Assembly (NCBI GenBank): GCA_028023455.1
Contig: JAQFVV010012434.1
Location: 8,305,355-8,369,354 of the forward strand
Direction: 5' to 3'
DNA length: 64,000 bases
Origin: Epiperipatus broadwayi
Lineage: Eukaryota; Onychophora; Udeonychophora; Euonychophora; Peripatidae
Positions 12,640-25,500 of the stretch are shown here, piece by piece (the first letter of the stretch is position 1; the number at the start of each line of letters is the position of its first letter). Under the pieces are notes generated by a model. It was not told the origin of the DNA. It searched no databases and saw only the letters and a list, made by a program, of their open reading frames with translations. A program made the position numbers and the translations under genes.

Positions 12640-13215
12640 GTAATGATACAATAATTTAATTGTACATAAAAATTATTAATAGTAATAATTGTAGCAGTAT
12701 AATAGTAATAGTAGTAATCAGTGGTAGTATAAGTTAATATTTAATAATAATTAAGTATTTTATTATCTTTACACAATTTGGTGCAGTTGGAGAATAACAG
12801 ATTCTGGAGCATAAATTTCACAGATTGTACCAAATCTGTTACATTCAGTAATTAAATTTTTATGAACTTCTTATGAATTTGAAGTAATAAAATCATCATC
12901 ATCGTCATCATCATCATCATCATTATTATTATTATTATCGTCATCATCATCATAATTATGATGATAATGATGTTTCAACAATAATTTCATTAAACTTTGT
13001 TTACAAAAATTACACAGGATTAGTTGCAAAGGTTACAGTGGCAATCTTTTTTTTTCTTGGGTTTAAATATTTCAATATTTAAAGTTACATCAATCATTTG
13101 TAATTTATATTTAAGTATCAAAGTTTTTAAATTATTAACATATCTGCAAAAAACTTCTATCTTCAAGTTTTTAGAGCATAATTCAATATATGAAAACTTA
13201 CACTAACTGTTGAAT
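12640..13215. other. A+T-rich DNA with (ATC)n/(ATT)n microsatellite
   Basis: A trinucleotide tract of CATCAT/ATTATT repeats runs from about 12890 to 12975. Nothing else is recognised. Confidence 0.6.
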
Positions 13216-13429
13216 ATTTTTTGTACTGTTTTAAATTAGAGGCTCACTGGTTGCTTGAGAAGGGAACAAGTTGCCACATGCACATCTGAGAAGCAATTCT
13301 GGAATTTCTATCTTTAAGTTGCTTAAGTTTGTTTATAAATGTTGGTGGATATCAACTGGTATTATTTCCTAGAATAAATGTACAGCAAGTACTCAAAAAT
13401 TCAAATAATATAAATGTATTAGCCCAGGT

Positions 13430-16290
13430 TATGGTTGTGGTAGACTTTTTATATGAGTTTGTTATTTGCTGAATAGAGTGTTTGGGTTGCCTATATGTAT
13501 TTAAGATGTGATTGCAAATTCTGTTCAAAGCTTGACATGAGGAGAAAATATGTTGCTGTGTTTCTTCAACTGCAGGGCACAGTCAACATAATGTATTTGT
13601 AAAGCCATTGATATTGATAAAGTATGAGGTAGGTAAGGCATGCAGGTTAAGTTGGATTAGAAAATCAAATAATTTTGCTTCAAGTGACCATCTCTGGAAT
13701 TTGCATAATAGTTGTTCATTGTTGATTACTAACATGGGGAAATTAGAGAAGAAAAAATGTTAGTGTATAGCAAAGTGTGTATTTTCCAGTAGGTGTATTT
13801 ACCAACAGGTTGTAGAGGTATTTGAATGTGTATACTTTGTACAGTTTTAATAAGAAATGTATGGTATCCAGATGTTAGTGGGGGCTTGTCAGTAGGTGTT
13901 ATGTGAATTATAAATTGAAGTTTTCTGAAGTGACTAAGAGTAGAGGCAAGTAGATTAACTGTCCTCTGAATTCCGAAGGTTTCAAGGTTATGAAGTTCCA
14001 ATCCATTTTGAGTAAATGGTTGACTAAGCTGTTTACAAGATATGGAAACTACATTTCTTTCTCACAGAAGCTTGTTGAAAAGGGAGGAAATAGTAGATGT
14101 AAATACTTTTGTGAATTTGATTATGGGTGTGTAATAATTTCTTTATTAGAACAATTATATTGAACAATTGGAATTTTAAATAGATGGAAAGGTATGCTTT
14201 GGATAAGAAAGTAGTAATTTTTAGTGTGTGGTCCTTAAATTTGTTTTGTATGTTTTGCCTCATTTCCTGAGCCCCCAAATAAAATGGAAAGCCAAGAAAT
14301 ATGGTGGGTTTTCCTTTAAAGGTTTTTGTATATGGATTATTAGTATACAGTGACCATGCAGCAGTTTTGTTAAGATTGCACTTTAGTTTGTGAGTGAATG
14401 TGTAGTTTTTTAAATATTTTTTGAAGCATTGGCAGTTGTTTATATGAAGGAAGAAAGACAAATATATCATCCATATATGCAATATTTGAGATGAACTATT
14501 CTGTGTGGGAGATATGGATACCAGTTATTTTCTGATGAATTTGTATGAGAAGATGATTGATATAATAAGTGAGTAGAAGTGAGCTTAGCAATGATCCTTG
14601 GGAAATGGATTGAGTAGGAGTGAATAAATTTGAATTGAGTAGGAGTGAATAAATTTGAATTTCTTCCATTAAGAGTAATGTGTATTGCATGATTTAGTAT
14701 TAGGTTGGTGATTAGATATAGTAATGTAATCAGTATAGTAGTTTCAGCAAGCTTATCTATTAATGTTTTTAATGTGGTCTGAATCAAAGACTGTTTCAAC
14801 GTCAACATGTATAACCATAGGTGCATATTTTTTCTTTTCTTGTACAGCATTTTGAATTATTTTAAACATTAGTGCAGCTTGTGTGGTTGATGAATCCTTC
14901 TTAGCAAACTGGATTGTAAAATCAGGGGAAGCAAGTGCACCTCTAATTGGTCTTTTATATATTTTCCCCAGATTTTTATGCTATTGGATACATGGAGATA
15001 GACCAAAGATTAGAAAGTGTAGATATTGATGTTGGCTTAGGACTTTAATTGGAAATATTTTTTGTGACAGATAGTTAGTGAGGTTACAGGGATAACTATT
15101 AGTTAATTGACTAAGATAAGAAAATATAAAATTGGATATTCCATGAGTTCCTGAATGATATGCCTTGCGAATGGTTGCCAGCTTATCATTAAATTGTTCA
15201 ATACAGAATTGTCCATGTGTTTCTGGAGATCCAAAACAACCTGGAGATGGTTTGAAAGCAGGATGTGTTTGTAGATTTTTTCTGAAAATATTGGCAAATA
15301 GAATTAATCATGTTGTGATAACCATAGGTGTTTTCTTTGATTTGCAATGCCATTGGTACTCTCTTCTTGGAGGGGTGGCCTAATACCCCATCTAATATAT
15401 CCCCAAGTCCAAATGTGTTGTTGATTAAAACAGATTTTTGCTTTTTTGATTGCACAATACTCTTTAAGTTGAAGACATACTTTATTGTATATTTGTATAA
15501 ACTTGTATATTAGCTGATAAGTATGATGTGTTGTATTTGCCATATCTATTCATTTGTGAGCCTCATCAGCCATTGCAAAAAGATGAGAGGGAAGAAAAGA
15601 TTGCCATGTATTATGGTGAATGTTAAAAAAATTGTTTTTTAAATACAAGATATTTTTGAATTGGATCAATGGTTAATACTTTCAGTTTATGTAGCATTAT
15701 ATATATTTCCAAAAATAAAGGTGTTGTTTGATGGAAGAAGAATTTGTGCAGTTTTTTCAAGTTGTATATTGGTGATATGTATGTGATTTAAGTTAATTGT
15801 GATGGTTTGTGCAGAGTGAATCAGAGAGTGGAGTAGAATTAATATTAAGATAAATTAGATTGTGCAACATTGGTAAATATAAGCATAAATCAACAAGATT
15901 AGCATATTGTTTGTTATGAAAGCTAACTGCATTATTGGACAGAAAACACTGTAAATTCATGAGAGGTGTGGCAAGCTGTCAATACCATTTTGATGTAAAT
16001 TCAGAGTATTGAAGATTAAAGTCACCCATTAATACAGTGGGGTAATACAAGATCCAATTATTGAATTAATGGTAAGTATAATGCTGGATATATTTCTTGG
16101 ACTAAGGGGAATATATACAAATATGACATTGATTGTTATGACATGATGGTAAAATTATGTAATTAATAAATGAGAACAATATAAAGAATTTTAAATACTG
16201 TGAAGCGGCATGTAGTGGCTATAACAATTCTGGTTCCAAACTGATGGTAATTAGGTGTCTCTGGAGCATGCACATCAGCCTTATTTATTT
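13430..16290 (-). pseudogene. LINE ORF2 copy: AP endonuclease, reverse transcriptase and C-terminal CCHC motif
   Basis: Read on the minus strand this is a nearly complete but broken non-LTR retrotransposon ORF2. In order: an endonuclease with GTRIVIATT near 16230, FVYIPLSPRNI near 16120 and MGDFNLQYSEF at 16028-15996 (the GDFN motif of AP-like nucleases); an RT region from about 15540, with SISQGSLLSSLLLTYYINHL near 14610 (the S-I-P-Q-G-S block), an intact Y-M-D-D catalytic motif (complement of 14466-14477), and KTAAWSL...FLGFPFYLG near 14370-14270; and a C-terminal zinc motif C-x2-C-PAVEETQQHIFSSC near 13590-13540. Frameshifts and stops are scattered throughout. LGFP-type residues after the palm are shared with the LINE at 59725-63662. 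No ORF1 is visible upstream, so the copy appears 5'-truncated. Clade not assigned. Confidence 0.8.
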
Positions 16291-17205
16291 AGATAATTTG
16301 AAGGATTAATTTTTAAGCCATTGTAGATTTTAGTTTCTAGCATTTCAAGAACATATGGCTGAATAAGGTTTATCCACTGATTTAATGGTTATAACTTTGC
16401 AATGAAGTTGATTCCTCTAAAATTTAGTCATGTAATTTTAATCTTCATTTAAATTAATAGAGAGTTTTATTTGTTATATACATTTATGTGATATAGTGTT
16501 ATACTCTGCTAATTAGTGAAAGATTAATAAGTGATGCTAGTTTTAGTTGCTTTCTAATTAGAATTGTTAAATCTTTGTTAATGCATCAGATGTTGTGTCC
16601 TTTTGAATTGTGTATTGTTGTAAGTGATTTTCTAAGTTTTCTTAATATTATTATTGTTATTATATTTTATTTACATTTATAAAAAAACATTGTATTTATT
16701 ATATCTTTTTAATTTTTTAACAGTATCATTAAAAGAAAGCTATTGCTTTTTTCCTGGTTTATTTTCAAAAAAAAAATAAAAATTATTTTATATTATTACT
16801 TTTTTTTACAAATTCTGAAAAAGATAAAAAGAATAAATGTAGTCTAAAATATTAAGTTTGACAAGAAATAAAAAAAGAAATAATGAAATAAAAACATAAA
16901 TCAAAGAATAGTCTTTTGTTAGAGACAAAAAAATGTTTTGACATGAAGATTAGATTTAGCCTGCAAAATATTCATTTCAATATTTTTTATACAAAAGCTA
17001 TTGCATTGACATAACACTATAATGTAAGCATTAATTAATTAAAAAAATAAACATTAATGACTTTATAAAATAAACAAATAAAAAAATATACTGCAAATTT
17101 ATTTACCATTTAATAAAAGACAATAATGGACATGCACTAACAATTTTGGACATGTTAAAATAGATCATATGATTTTTTACTCTTTAATTTTTCACCAAAT
17201 TAGTG
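16291..17205. other. A+T-rich DNA, no gene seen
   Basis: May contain a little more of the 5' part of the LINE (minus strand) up to about 16480, but no motif supports it. The rest is T- and A-rich. Confidence 0.4.
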
Positions 17206-17207
17206 CC

Positions 17208-17595
17208 ATCTATGGAATAAAATTGTAGCTAAAATATCAATTTAAATTGACAAATAATAGATATAAAAAGTTTTTATTTTAAATGCTTTTATTGTCTGTG
17301 CACTAAAAAGAAATAAAATAATAGTTTGTTCAACTACAATTGGAGTTTTTAGATTTCATCTGAAATAAAAACATGGGAGATTCAAAAATTAATTAAGTCA
17401 ATCTATTGTTATAAAAAATAATGATTGACTTAATTAATTTCTGGATTTCCCATGCTTTTATTTCAAGTTAAATTTAAAAACTCCAATTGTGGTTGAAAAA
17501 CCAATAATTGTATTTTTTTAGTGATCAGTCAATAAAAGCATTTGATATTAAAAAAATTTTGCCTCTATTATTTTTAAATTGTTAGTATTGGCACA
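17208..17595. mobile_element. Foldback/MITE-like palindrome, about 390 bp
   Basis: Two arms of about 190 bp pair around a short centre (about 17401-17420). Matching segments include ACTACAATTGGAGTTTTTAG (17333) with CTAAAAACTCC-type sequence near 17475, ATTAATTAAGTCAATC (17388) with GATTGACTTAATTAAT (17425), and AAATGCTTTTATTG (17280) with CAATAAAAGCATTT (17531). The outermost parts (GCCATCT/TGGCA) are weaker. There is no coding content. No target duplication was identified with confidence. Confidence 0.75.
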
Positions 17596-17935
17596 GTAAA
17601 TCAAAATGTAAAACTATATTTTATTTTAAATTAACTGGATATTTATAGTTGATATATATATATAATTAGATATTTCTGCTATAAGTTAAAGTGTATATTC
17701 CTTATCTACATATCATATTTAGTATGTGTACATAAAAATACATGCATATATATATATATATATATTGTAAATGAACTTCATTTAATACATATAATTTTAC
17801 TTTAAATCAATATCACACACGTAATGTATGTAAGTCATTAGATATTTCTGCCATAAGTTATATGCATATATTACATTTAGTATGTGTACATAATTATATA
17901 TGTATAATAAATCAGTAACTACATTTTCTGTTTAA
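17596..17935. other. A+T-rich DNA with (TA)n run
   Basis: A (TA)n tract lies at about 17743-17766. A TTAGATATTTCTGC(T/C)ATAAGTTA block is repeated at about 17667 and 17837, together with a downstream AGTATGTGTACATAA segment. No gene seen. Confidence 0.5.
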
Positions 17936-17938
17936 CTG

Positions 17939-18367
17939 CTATGTTCTCCAGGTGCCATATTGAATTTTTAAAAAAACTGGCCTGAAACACAATTTTTACA
18001 ATAACTTCAGTCTTAATAATGTGAGAATAAAAAACTTTACATTGATAGAAACTAAAAAACTAAGAAGAAAAACAATAAGGCTAAAACAAATAGTGATTAC
18101 CATTTAAAGATTAAGGAAAAAAGAATTTTCAACATCCGACAAAATTATTACTTTATTGTTTTTTCATAATTTCTAATTCATCAATAACTAACTTTAAATT
18201 ATATCTTCAGTGATAATTTCTTTGTATTCCTCCCCAAATTATCTTTCAAACCATATATAATATGTCTTACCTGAGATAATCCATAGCTTCAGAATCTCCA
18301 AAAGTATTCACATAAAAATTCTTCATTTTTATTTTGTACCTCAAAAGTTACCAAAACTCAAAGGCAT
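17939..18367 (-). CDS. Weak candidate two-exon short frame (hypothetical)
   Basis: On the minus strand, TCTTTTTCTTATAG ends just before 18367, and CTCAG followed by GTAAGAC lies at 18271/18270, giving a 97-nt stretch bounded by a good acceptor and a good donor. Within it, from the ATG at 18326, the frame reads MKNFYVNTFGDSEAMDYL. A second acceptor, TTGTGTTTCAG, ends at 17982; splicing there keeps the frame (RPVFLKIQYGTWRT) until a TAG at 17939-17941. Upstream on the same strand (about 18620-18430) lies another open, hydrophilic frame of about 60 codons ending at a stop. No family is recognised, and the protein would be only about 32 residues. Splice-like words are common by chance in A+T-rich DNA, so this is a lead only. 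Confidence 0.2.
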
Positions 18368-18699
18368 CTATAAGAAAAAGATTCATCCTAATAAAAGATA
18401 CAAAACAAATCATTTCCCAAAGATAGATATGCATTTGTCATCATAGCAATTGGATTCTTGTCTATCTAAAACTAGAAAATGTAGGTTACTGTCTGTATCA
18501 CTGATAAAATTAGTTTCATCTCTTCTTTCTATATTTTTGTGTACATCAGTGATGTTTATATTTTTCATAAACACCAGTGATGCTCTCTTGTTATATTTAT
18601 TGTATCACATAGATATAATTTATTTGCATATAAACATAATAATAAATAATAAATTATTAAACCTTTTGAGGATCATTATTTTTATAAAATAAGTGGATT

Positions 18700-21420
18700 A
18701 GAACACACTAAATTACTGCACATATGAATTCATATGAGCATAAATGAATATAAAATTTGTATAGACACACACCACTATAAATGCAAATTAATAAAAATTA
18801 AATCATTTTTTCAAATAATTAAAATATTATTCAAAAAATTTAAAAATTGTATACTTATGAGCATGATATTCTGCAATTATGTTTAGACTCCATGGAAGGC
18901 CTTGTTTGTGAATCAGCATATTTTTAATCTGATAAAAGTGTATTTTTAGGCCAATAAAAGTTTTGTCTTTATCGCTTCATGGAAGTTACAAAATTGATCA
19001 AAAAAAAAAAGTTAAATACGCCAGTTTCAAAAAAATTTAATAAAAAATCTAAATTTCATCAGAGTTTTTTGTTAAAGACACCTTTAGAAAGCTACATTAA
19101 AAATGTATCAAATGCCCATATTTTTGTTGACATCATGCTTATAGTTTTTACATTATTAAAAAAAGAAAATAACATTTTGACCAATCAAATAAGACACATG
19201 GGACACCCACTTAATAACCCAAAAGCAGTTAAAATTGTTTGATTTTTTTTTATTTTAAGACATTTTTTTTAAAGAAGAAAGCTAAAGAAAATTTGTGATC
19301 ATTGTTTTAAATAATTATAATGTTTCCTTTTTCTTTAGCTTGTCACAATCATTTTAAATAATGTGATTTTTCTAGTTTAATTTTTTTTTAAAAAATATTT
19401 CTTTTCAAATAAAGACTATCAAAACAATTTTAAATAGAAAACTTAGTTACTGATTTATTATACATATATAATTTTAATAATATAAAATTATGTACACATA
19501 TTAAATATGATACATACATTAAGAGTTTGAAATCGTTAAAAAAATGTTATTAAATTGAATACTGCATTCTTGGAACCATTATTGAAAACAAATCAAAATT
19601 CTAAAAATAATTGTTAACTACATGAAGTTATTGAATATTTGTAATATTTTCCTACCCTCTGTTCCAAGTCTAATAAACTACTTGACATACGGAAAAGATA
19701 AGCATTCCAAATGGATTAGGTTGGTTTAACTTAGTTATATATTAATTTTTAAACAATTCTATTGAATTTAAATATATTAAACCTTAATTTTAAAATTTCA
19801 TTCTAACTTAAAAAAGTTCAAAAGTTAACAAACTAATTTTCCAAATTCAATAAAAGCATTTAAAAATAACTTTTAGTATCTTTTAATTTTTTGCCATTAA
19901 AAAGTGAAATAGGGAAAATGGTGGCAATGCCATTTAGTGAGAATTTCAATGGTGTATTCAATTCTAGAGAATGATTAAAACATTTTTGTTCAAAACTAAA
20001 TTTAATTTTCTTAAATTTTATTGTTTTTAAGGTTTCTTGATTATATTGGCATTTTTTTATTTTTTCTATTTAATCCTGCTTGTATCTTATTTTAGTCTGT
20101 TTTTAACTGGTATTTTTTATTCCTTATCATCTACCAATAAGTTGGAACTAAAATCTTAGTTATATGAGATAATGTTACTCATGCTATAAAATATCTGGTC
20201 AGGCTTGTTAACAACTATTTTGATGTGTCTAAAACCTTTGATAAAAATAAGCAGTAACATTCTTTTCACAAATTTTTACCAAATAGTAACAATCCTTCAT
20301 TCATTTTAAAAGTTTGTGTTAAATTTAATAATAAAACATCTGTGTCCTATTCTTATTTTCTTGATAAATCTTAATGTAATATCCTTGTTCATTTATTCAT
20401 ATATTGTACCGGTCAAATGATGTATGTTGGTTTAACCCAGTTTGAATACTAGGTGAAAGTACCTCAATGCCACTCATATGTGAGATATAAAAATCAAGAA
20501 TACGATGGCCTCTGCCCTATTCACCTATTCTCGAGTCTAACTATGAACCAACAACATATCTGAGATATGCATAAATTATTTTCTCACCTGGCCCAAAGCT
20601 TAGCATCAGGGAGAGACATGGACAAGAACACTTTACAGGGCTAACTAAATTAAATGTGCATAAAAAATGTAATATGAAATATGTGTTTTGCATGCCTGGA
20701 TCATTGGAAAAGTAAAATAAAGGTTAAGCTAATCAAAAATTGAAATAAAATTAAAAAACTTAAGCCGTTTAGATTAAATAACATATTTTAATAAAATGTA
20801 ATGCTAAATATTTAAAAGGTTTTAATTATCTCTGCTATTCCCTGATTGATTATATGATAAATAATTTGACAATAATGCGGAGGGCAATTACATAACATTT
20901 TGCGGTCTAAATCTATATCTTCCCAACTTTAATAAAATTATTAACTCAAATCCCCTTGATAAAGGACAATTAAAATAAATCTTTCACAAAGCATTTTCTA
21001 GTTGCTTTGTGCTTAAAACAATTTAAAAATATTTAAGACATTTATACTAACTGAGATATAAGTATGGGGCTAAAGGCAGACAAAAGAAGTGTTATTGAGG
21101 AGATCAAGTTGGTAAACAAAGGAATCTTACTAGTATTTAGAAGACTGATATTATTTTAAATTGGAAAGTTTTAAATGGAAAAAAATAATTTAAATCACAA
21201 ATCAAAACAAGAAAACATTTATATACATTTTAAAATGAGGAATAGCGAAGGGGAAAAATTTCACTATAAGTAAATGATCAAACGATAAAGTAAGATTAAT
21301 CTAATATTAGTCTAATGTGAACAATAATTACATAATAAAAAGGAATTGCAGACATAAGTAGGAAAGGTATTTAAAAAAAGGTAAGTAATAGTTCATGAGG
21401 AGATTTTTATACAATTACTG
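18700..21420. other. A+T-rich intergenic DNA, no gene seen
   Basis: The frame of 87 codons at 18979-19242 is lysine- and asparagine-rich and resembles no known family. A less A+T-rich patch at 20400-20640 has no recognised content. Confidence 0.45.
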
Positions 21421-21429
21421 GTACCTGTT

Positions 21430-22110
21430 CTTCGTATCCAGTTCCCTCGACATGGTGGCTTGATTGAATGCATTGGGATTTGTCCAGACAAGGAAATGGA
21501 TTTGTGCAGCATTTTAATAGTGAAGTTTACAGACACAGTTCAGGTTTCTATTTGTTGGACAGGTTATGGCATTTTGATGGTTTTAGTAGGACCCCAGTGG
21601 CAGGCAAAGCTGTTGTGCCTAGCCGCCAAACATGGTCACTTCCATCAATTCATATAACTTTTAACTGGTCACATTTTGGAATCAAATCAGTAAGAATAAA
21701 TCACTGGAACTCTTCAAAATAGGTTTTGCAATTCTTTCAGAGTCAATCTCTGAATAATAATAAGAATGAAGCTCAGCGAATTTCAGCAGAGTTTCTTCAA
21801 GAACAAAATTTAAAGACGAAATCTGAATAATAATTTCAGGAACACGTTTGACCAATTTTCTCAATAAAATCTGATGAAGAACAAACAGCACTAGAACCAG
21901 CAGCAAAACAAAAAAGAATTTTAAAAGTAAAATCTAAATCATTTAAAACATAAGATTTGCACGAATACACATAAGAAAGCATAGAGATTTTAAAAGTAAA
22001 ATCTCAATAATTTAAACACAGGATCTGCACGAATAAGCAAAAAGAACCAGAGAGACCAAGTCTTTTGTTCTCCTCTCCCTTTTATACCTTTTCAGGAGCT
22101 ACCCTTCTAT
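21430..22110 (-). promoter_or_regulatory. TATA-type promoter-like region, possibly LTR or 5' end of an old element
   Basis: On the minus strand a strong TATA element (GGTATAAAAGGGAGAGG, complement of about 22075-22090) is followed by a mixed-composition leader. The leader holds a 69-bp direct duplication (units starting at 21918 and 21987, sharing ATTTTAAAAGTAAAATCT and TGCACGAATA). A 74-codon frame from the ATG at 21906 follows, and then a G+C-richer stretch to 21430. That order (TATA, leader, repeated segment, start codon) suggests a Pol II promoter of an LTR or an old gene. No matching second LTR, tRNA primer site or known protein was found, so the identity stays open. Confidence 0.35.
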
Positions 22111-22393
22111 TGTTTTGCATATGATTTTAGATCTTGATAAGCCCCCTATGCTCCATTGTTTCAAAGTAACTTTTTCTAAAAATAAACTTTTAATTTCTTT
22201 TTATAGATTTCTGTGTTTAACTTTCAAATTTGTATTAATTAAAAAAGGCTATCTTTAATTTGCCTTGAATGGGCTAACTAATTGAAACATACATTCCTTT
22301 GGAAATGCAAGCAGGCTTATCTTAAAATAAAATCATATGCCATATTTTAACAAAATTTAAAAAGAAAAATATATTATAATTTTACTTCAACAG

Positions 22394-22507
22394 AATTTTG
22401 CATTAACTCATATATATATATGCTTGATGTTTATATATGTTTGATTCCTAAATTTTGCATTAACTCATATATATATATGCTTGATGTTTATATATGTTTG
22501 ATTCCTA
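22394..22507. repeat. Perfect 57-bp tandem duplication
   Basis: Two copies (22394-22450 and 22451-22507), each beginning AATTTTGCATTAACTCATAT and ending TTTGATTCCTA, show no difference by eye. The duplication is therefore recent. Confidence 0.9.
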
Positions 22508-22509
22508 AA

Positions 22510-25500
22510 TTTTGGAATGGAAAATTTTAATAATGAGCTTAAACAGAATTTTACTTTAAAAGATATATTTTAAAGCAATTAACTAAATTTAATATCTGTT
22601 GAATATAAAAAATAAAACTCGTTAATTTTATATTTTTAAGCAAAATCTTGTTGATATTTCAATATAAACTTAATCCAGGTTACAATATTGGAAAGTTTAT
22701 ATAAGGCTGTGAAGCATGGATCGGACTTCCAGATCCATTGCTTCATTTCCCAATAGTTAGTGAGGAAAAAAATGTTAAAAAAAATGCAGTTGCTTCAGGT
22801 CAGAGATAAAAATTTGTGCCAGGTGAGTTCAAGCCTACTCTTTATTTTGCTGTAATATTTACTTTATTAACTAACTAACGGTCTTTCTCTTTCTTATCAT
22901 ATAACTAACGGTCTATCTATAATTCAATGTCATATACCTAAGATCAGGTCCATATTGTTTTTTTAGTTGAACAAGTTACAGAAATTAAATTTCTGTACTT
23001 TCCGGGGTCTGGTGGTATGCAAAGTTTTAGGTCTGTATCATTATACTGTCTTTTTATGCTGTGACTATCTTTCACAAAAAAAAACATTTCTTCCGCATTC
23101 CTTTTTTAATGTGTCTGGTTCTTAATATATTGGGAAAAACTTTTTAAATTCTTTCCACAATGCATTACTTGACCTGGAGTATCTCATCCATATTTGCTTC
23201 CCTTGCCTAAATTGATATTTCCAGTTTTGATTTCTCTTCTTGTGATGCCGAGCCATACATCTTACTTTTTCAAATGCCATCACAATAAAAAATATAAGAA
23301 TATTTGTTTTGTAAGACTTCAAATATTATAAATTATAAATTTACATTAAATTTTTATGAATTTTTGTAATAAATTATTTGCTCAATAAGATTTTAAATTA
23401 CAATTAAATGTATATTAATATTTCTTCATGAAAGAAGATTAATTTATTGCTTTGCAAATATGTAGCAACTTTCTATTCTTTGGGTTTTAATTAATCCCGA
23501 AAAATTAATTATCAAAAACATGTAAATGTTTTAAATGATTTGTTTTTGCTAAGTAAAAAAACCAATTTGGGAGGATTTTCAGATCTAATTTTTTTTTTTT
23601 TTAGTATACTTACATATATATTCATTTTCTGCCTTGAATATTTTTTATACATAAGTTTATATATAGTAAATTTTTATTTTTTCCTGAAAGAAGATTGGGT
23701 TTTCTCAGATGTGCATTCTTAAACGAAAAGTTTTGTTTTTTGAGACAAAATTAAGAGTTAAAATTAATTAACAAAAACATTTTGTTTTAAAAGATTTTTT
23801 ATTGATTAATTCTACTTAAGAACTATTATAGGTTTTTTCTATAACTCAATTTTCAATTTTTATGATATCATGAAGTTCTGGGGAGGTCATACTTTATTTG
23901 ATAAACAACAAAAAAGCAGACAGAATACATGGAATTTTCATTCAGTTGGCAAAAGAAATTTTTTTTCTTATTTTAACCCATGATTTTAGAGTAATCAATT
24001 CAGGAATCAAAGATTTGCAAAACGTCTTCTTGCTCTGATTGGTTCTCAAACCATTTGTTTTGATTTCTGCCTATATAAATGTCAAATATAAATTAACCAT
24101 AACAAATAAATTAATGCTTTGCAAAAATATTTTTTGGATAATATGTTCTTTATTAAATATTGGAGCGATATTGATTTTTATCTATAACAAATATATTAAT
24201 GTTATGCAAAACATTTTCTTAAACTTATCTCTAAGATAAAAATGAATGTATTTTATTATCAAATATTGTAGAAATTTAAATCTGTAATTTTATATTATAT
24301 GTAAGTAGAAGAAAAAATATTGATTTTTTATTAGTTCCAACTTTTGTATTTTCTCTATATAAAAATAATTTGCTAGGTATAAAGAGGAGATTTTTTATAT
24401 TGCCATTGCTAGCAAATTTTTTAAAACAATGTATTGCAACAAAATCTTTTTTTTTTTTAGTGGGTTCTGTCTTCATTTTGAATTTCCTAACAGCTTTCAG
24501 TTACATAAATTTAATTATGAGTCCTTACTGTTTTGGGTATTTTTACTGTGTGTTTGGGTACATTTTTGTTTTTTATAATAAGTATAGTAATTTTAATTTC
24601 AATGTTTTATTTTTTCTTCTTTTTTTTCATTCTAACTTTCTTTTTCTTTTAGAATTAAAATACATATAATCTTTTATATCGGAATTGTTGATGATGATGA
24701 GAAAAAGATGGACGGACTTAGAGCTATGTTGAAAAGTTACATCATTTCTTACTTGTAAAGCGACTCTGTAAGATAATAAAATTCTTTTTAGATATATTTC
24801 TACTGCATTGTTTTTATAATCACTATTGTATTATTTTTATACATACATATAAAAAAAAAAATAGTAATAAAGTTTTGTCATCTATAATTGTAAGTTCATT
24901 TTAATAAACTGAGTTGATATGAAATGATTATTATTATTATAGTTCAGTTATATAATAATTTTTCAAAACAGGAAATATAAAAAATCACATCGAAATCAAT
25001 TTTGCCAATCTGAATTTCTATTTATGCTTAATTATCTTTAAATGAGAGAGTAACAATTATTTTTTTTTTTTTACAAAAATCCAGTTTATTAAATACTTAA
25101 TAACCATTCAAATATAAATAACTTTTTCAAAGCGGAAAGTTTAGATCTCGACAAACATTTTAAAACATAAATTTAAATATATTAATTCTGTAAATTTTTC
25201 AATAGTAAAAGGAAAATAATTTCAAGTTACTATGTAGCATAAAAGAGACATTATCTCTTTTATAGTAAAATAATAATAACTAATAAAAGAAATTTTTTTA
25301 AAAAAAAACGCTTGAATTTATTTTAATATCTCGTTCTATAATGTGTGTACATATATGTGTCTATATGTATATGAATTTTAATAGAGATTTTATACATAGA
25401 TAGTCTACAAAAAAAATTTTTTTTAGTAGTATTGTCTCAAATCTGACGATTTTAAAAAAGATATTTATTTGCGATATTTTCCCCTGAATATTTTAAAATA

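Noticed and set aside
12890-12975. Possible CRISPR-like or coding trinucleotide array
   Set aside because: It is a simple (CAT)n/(ATT)n microsatellite with no spacers.
14520-14560. CTGATGAATTTGTATGAGAAG
   Set aside because: GAAG, not GAAA, no helix II; inside the LINE RT.
15165-15513. Plus-strand frames overlapping the LINE
   Set aside because: Antisense shadows of the minus-strand LINE ORF2.
21460-21722. Plus-strand frames of 65 and 84 codons
   Set aside because: They run opposite to the TATA-led direction and match no family; likely antisense shadows.
21860-21900. CTGATGA at about 21871
   Set aside because: No GAAA and no helix I pairing around it.
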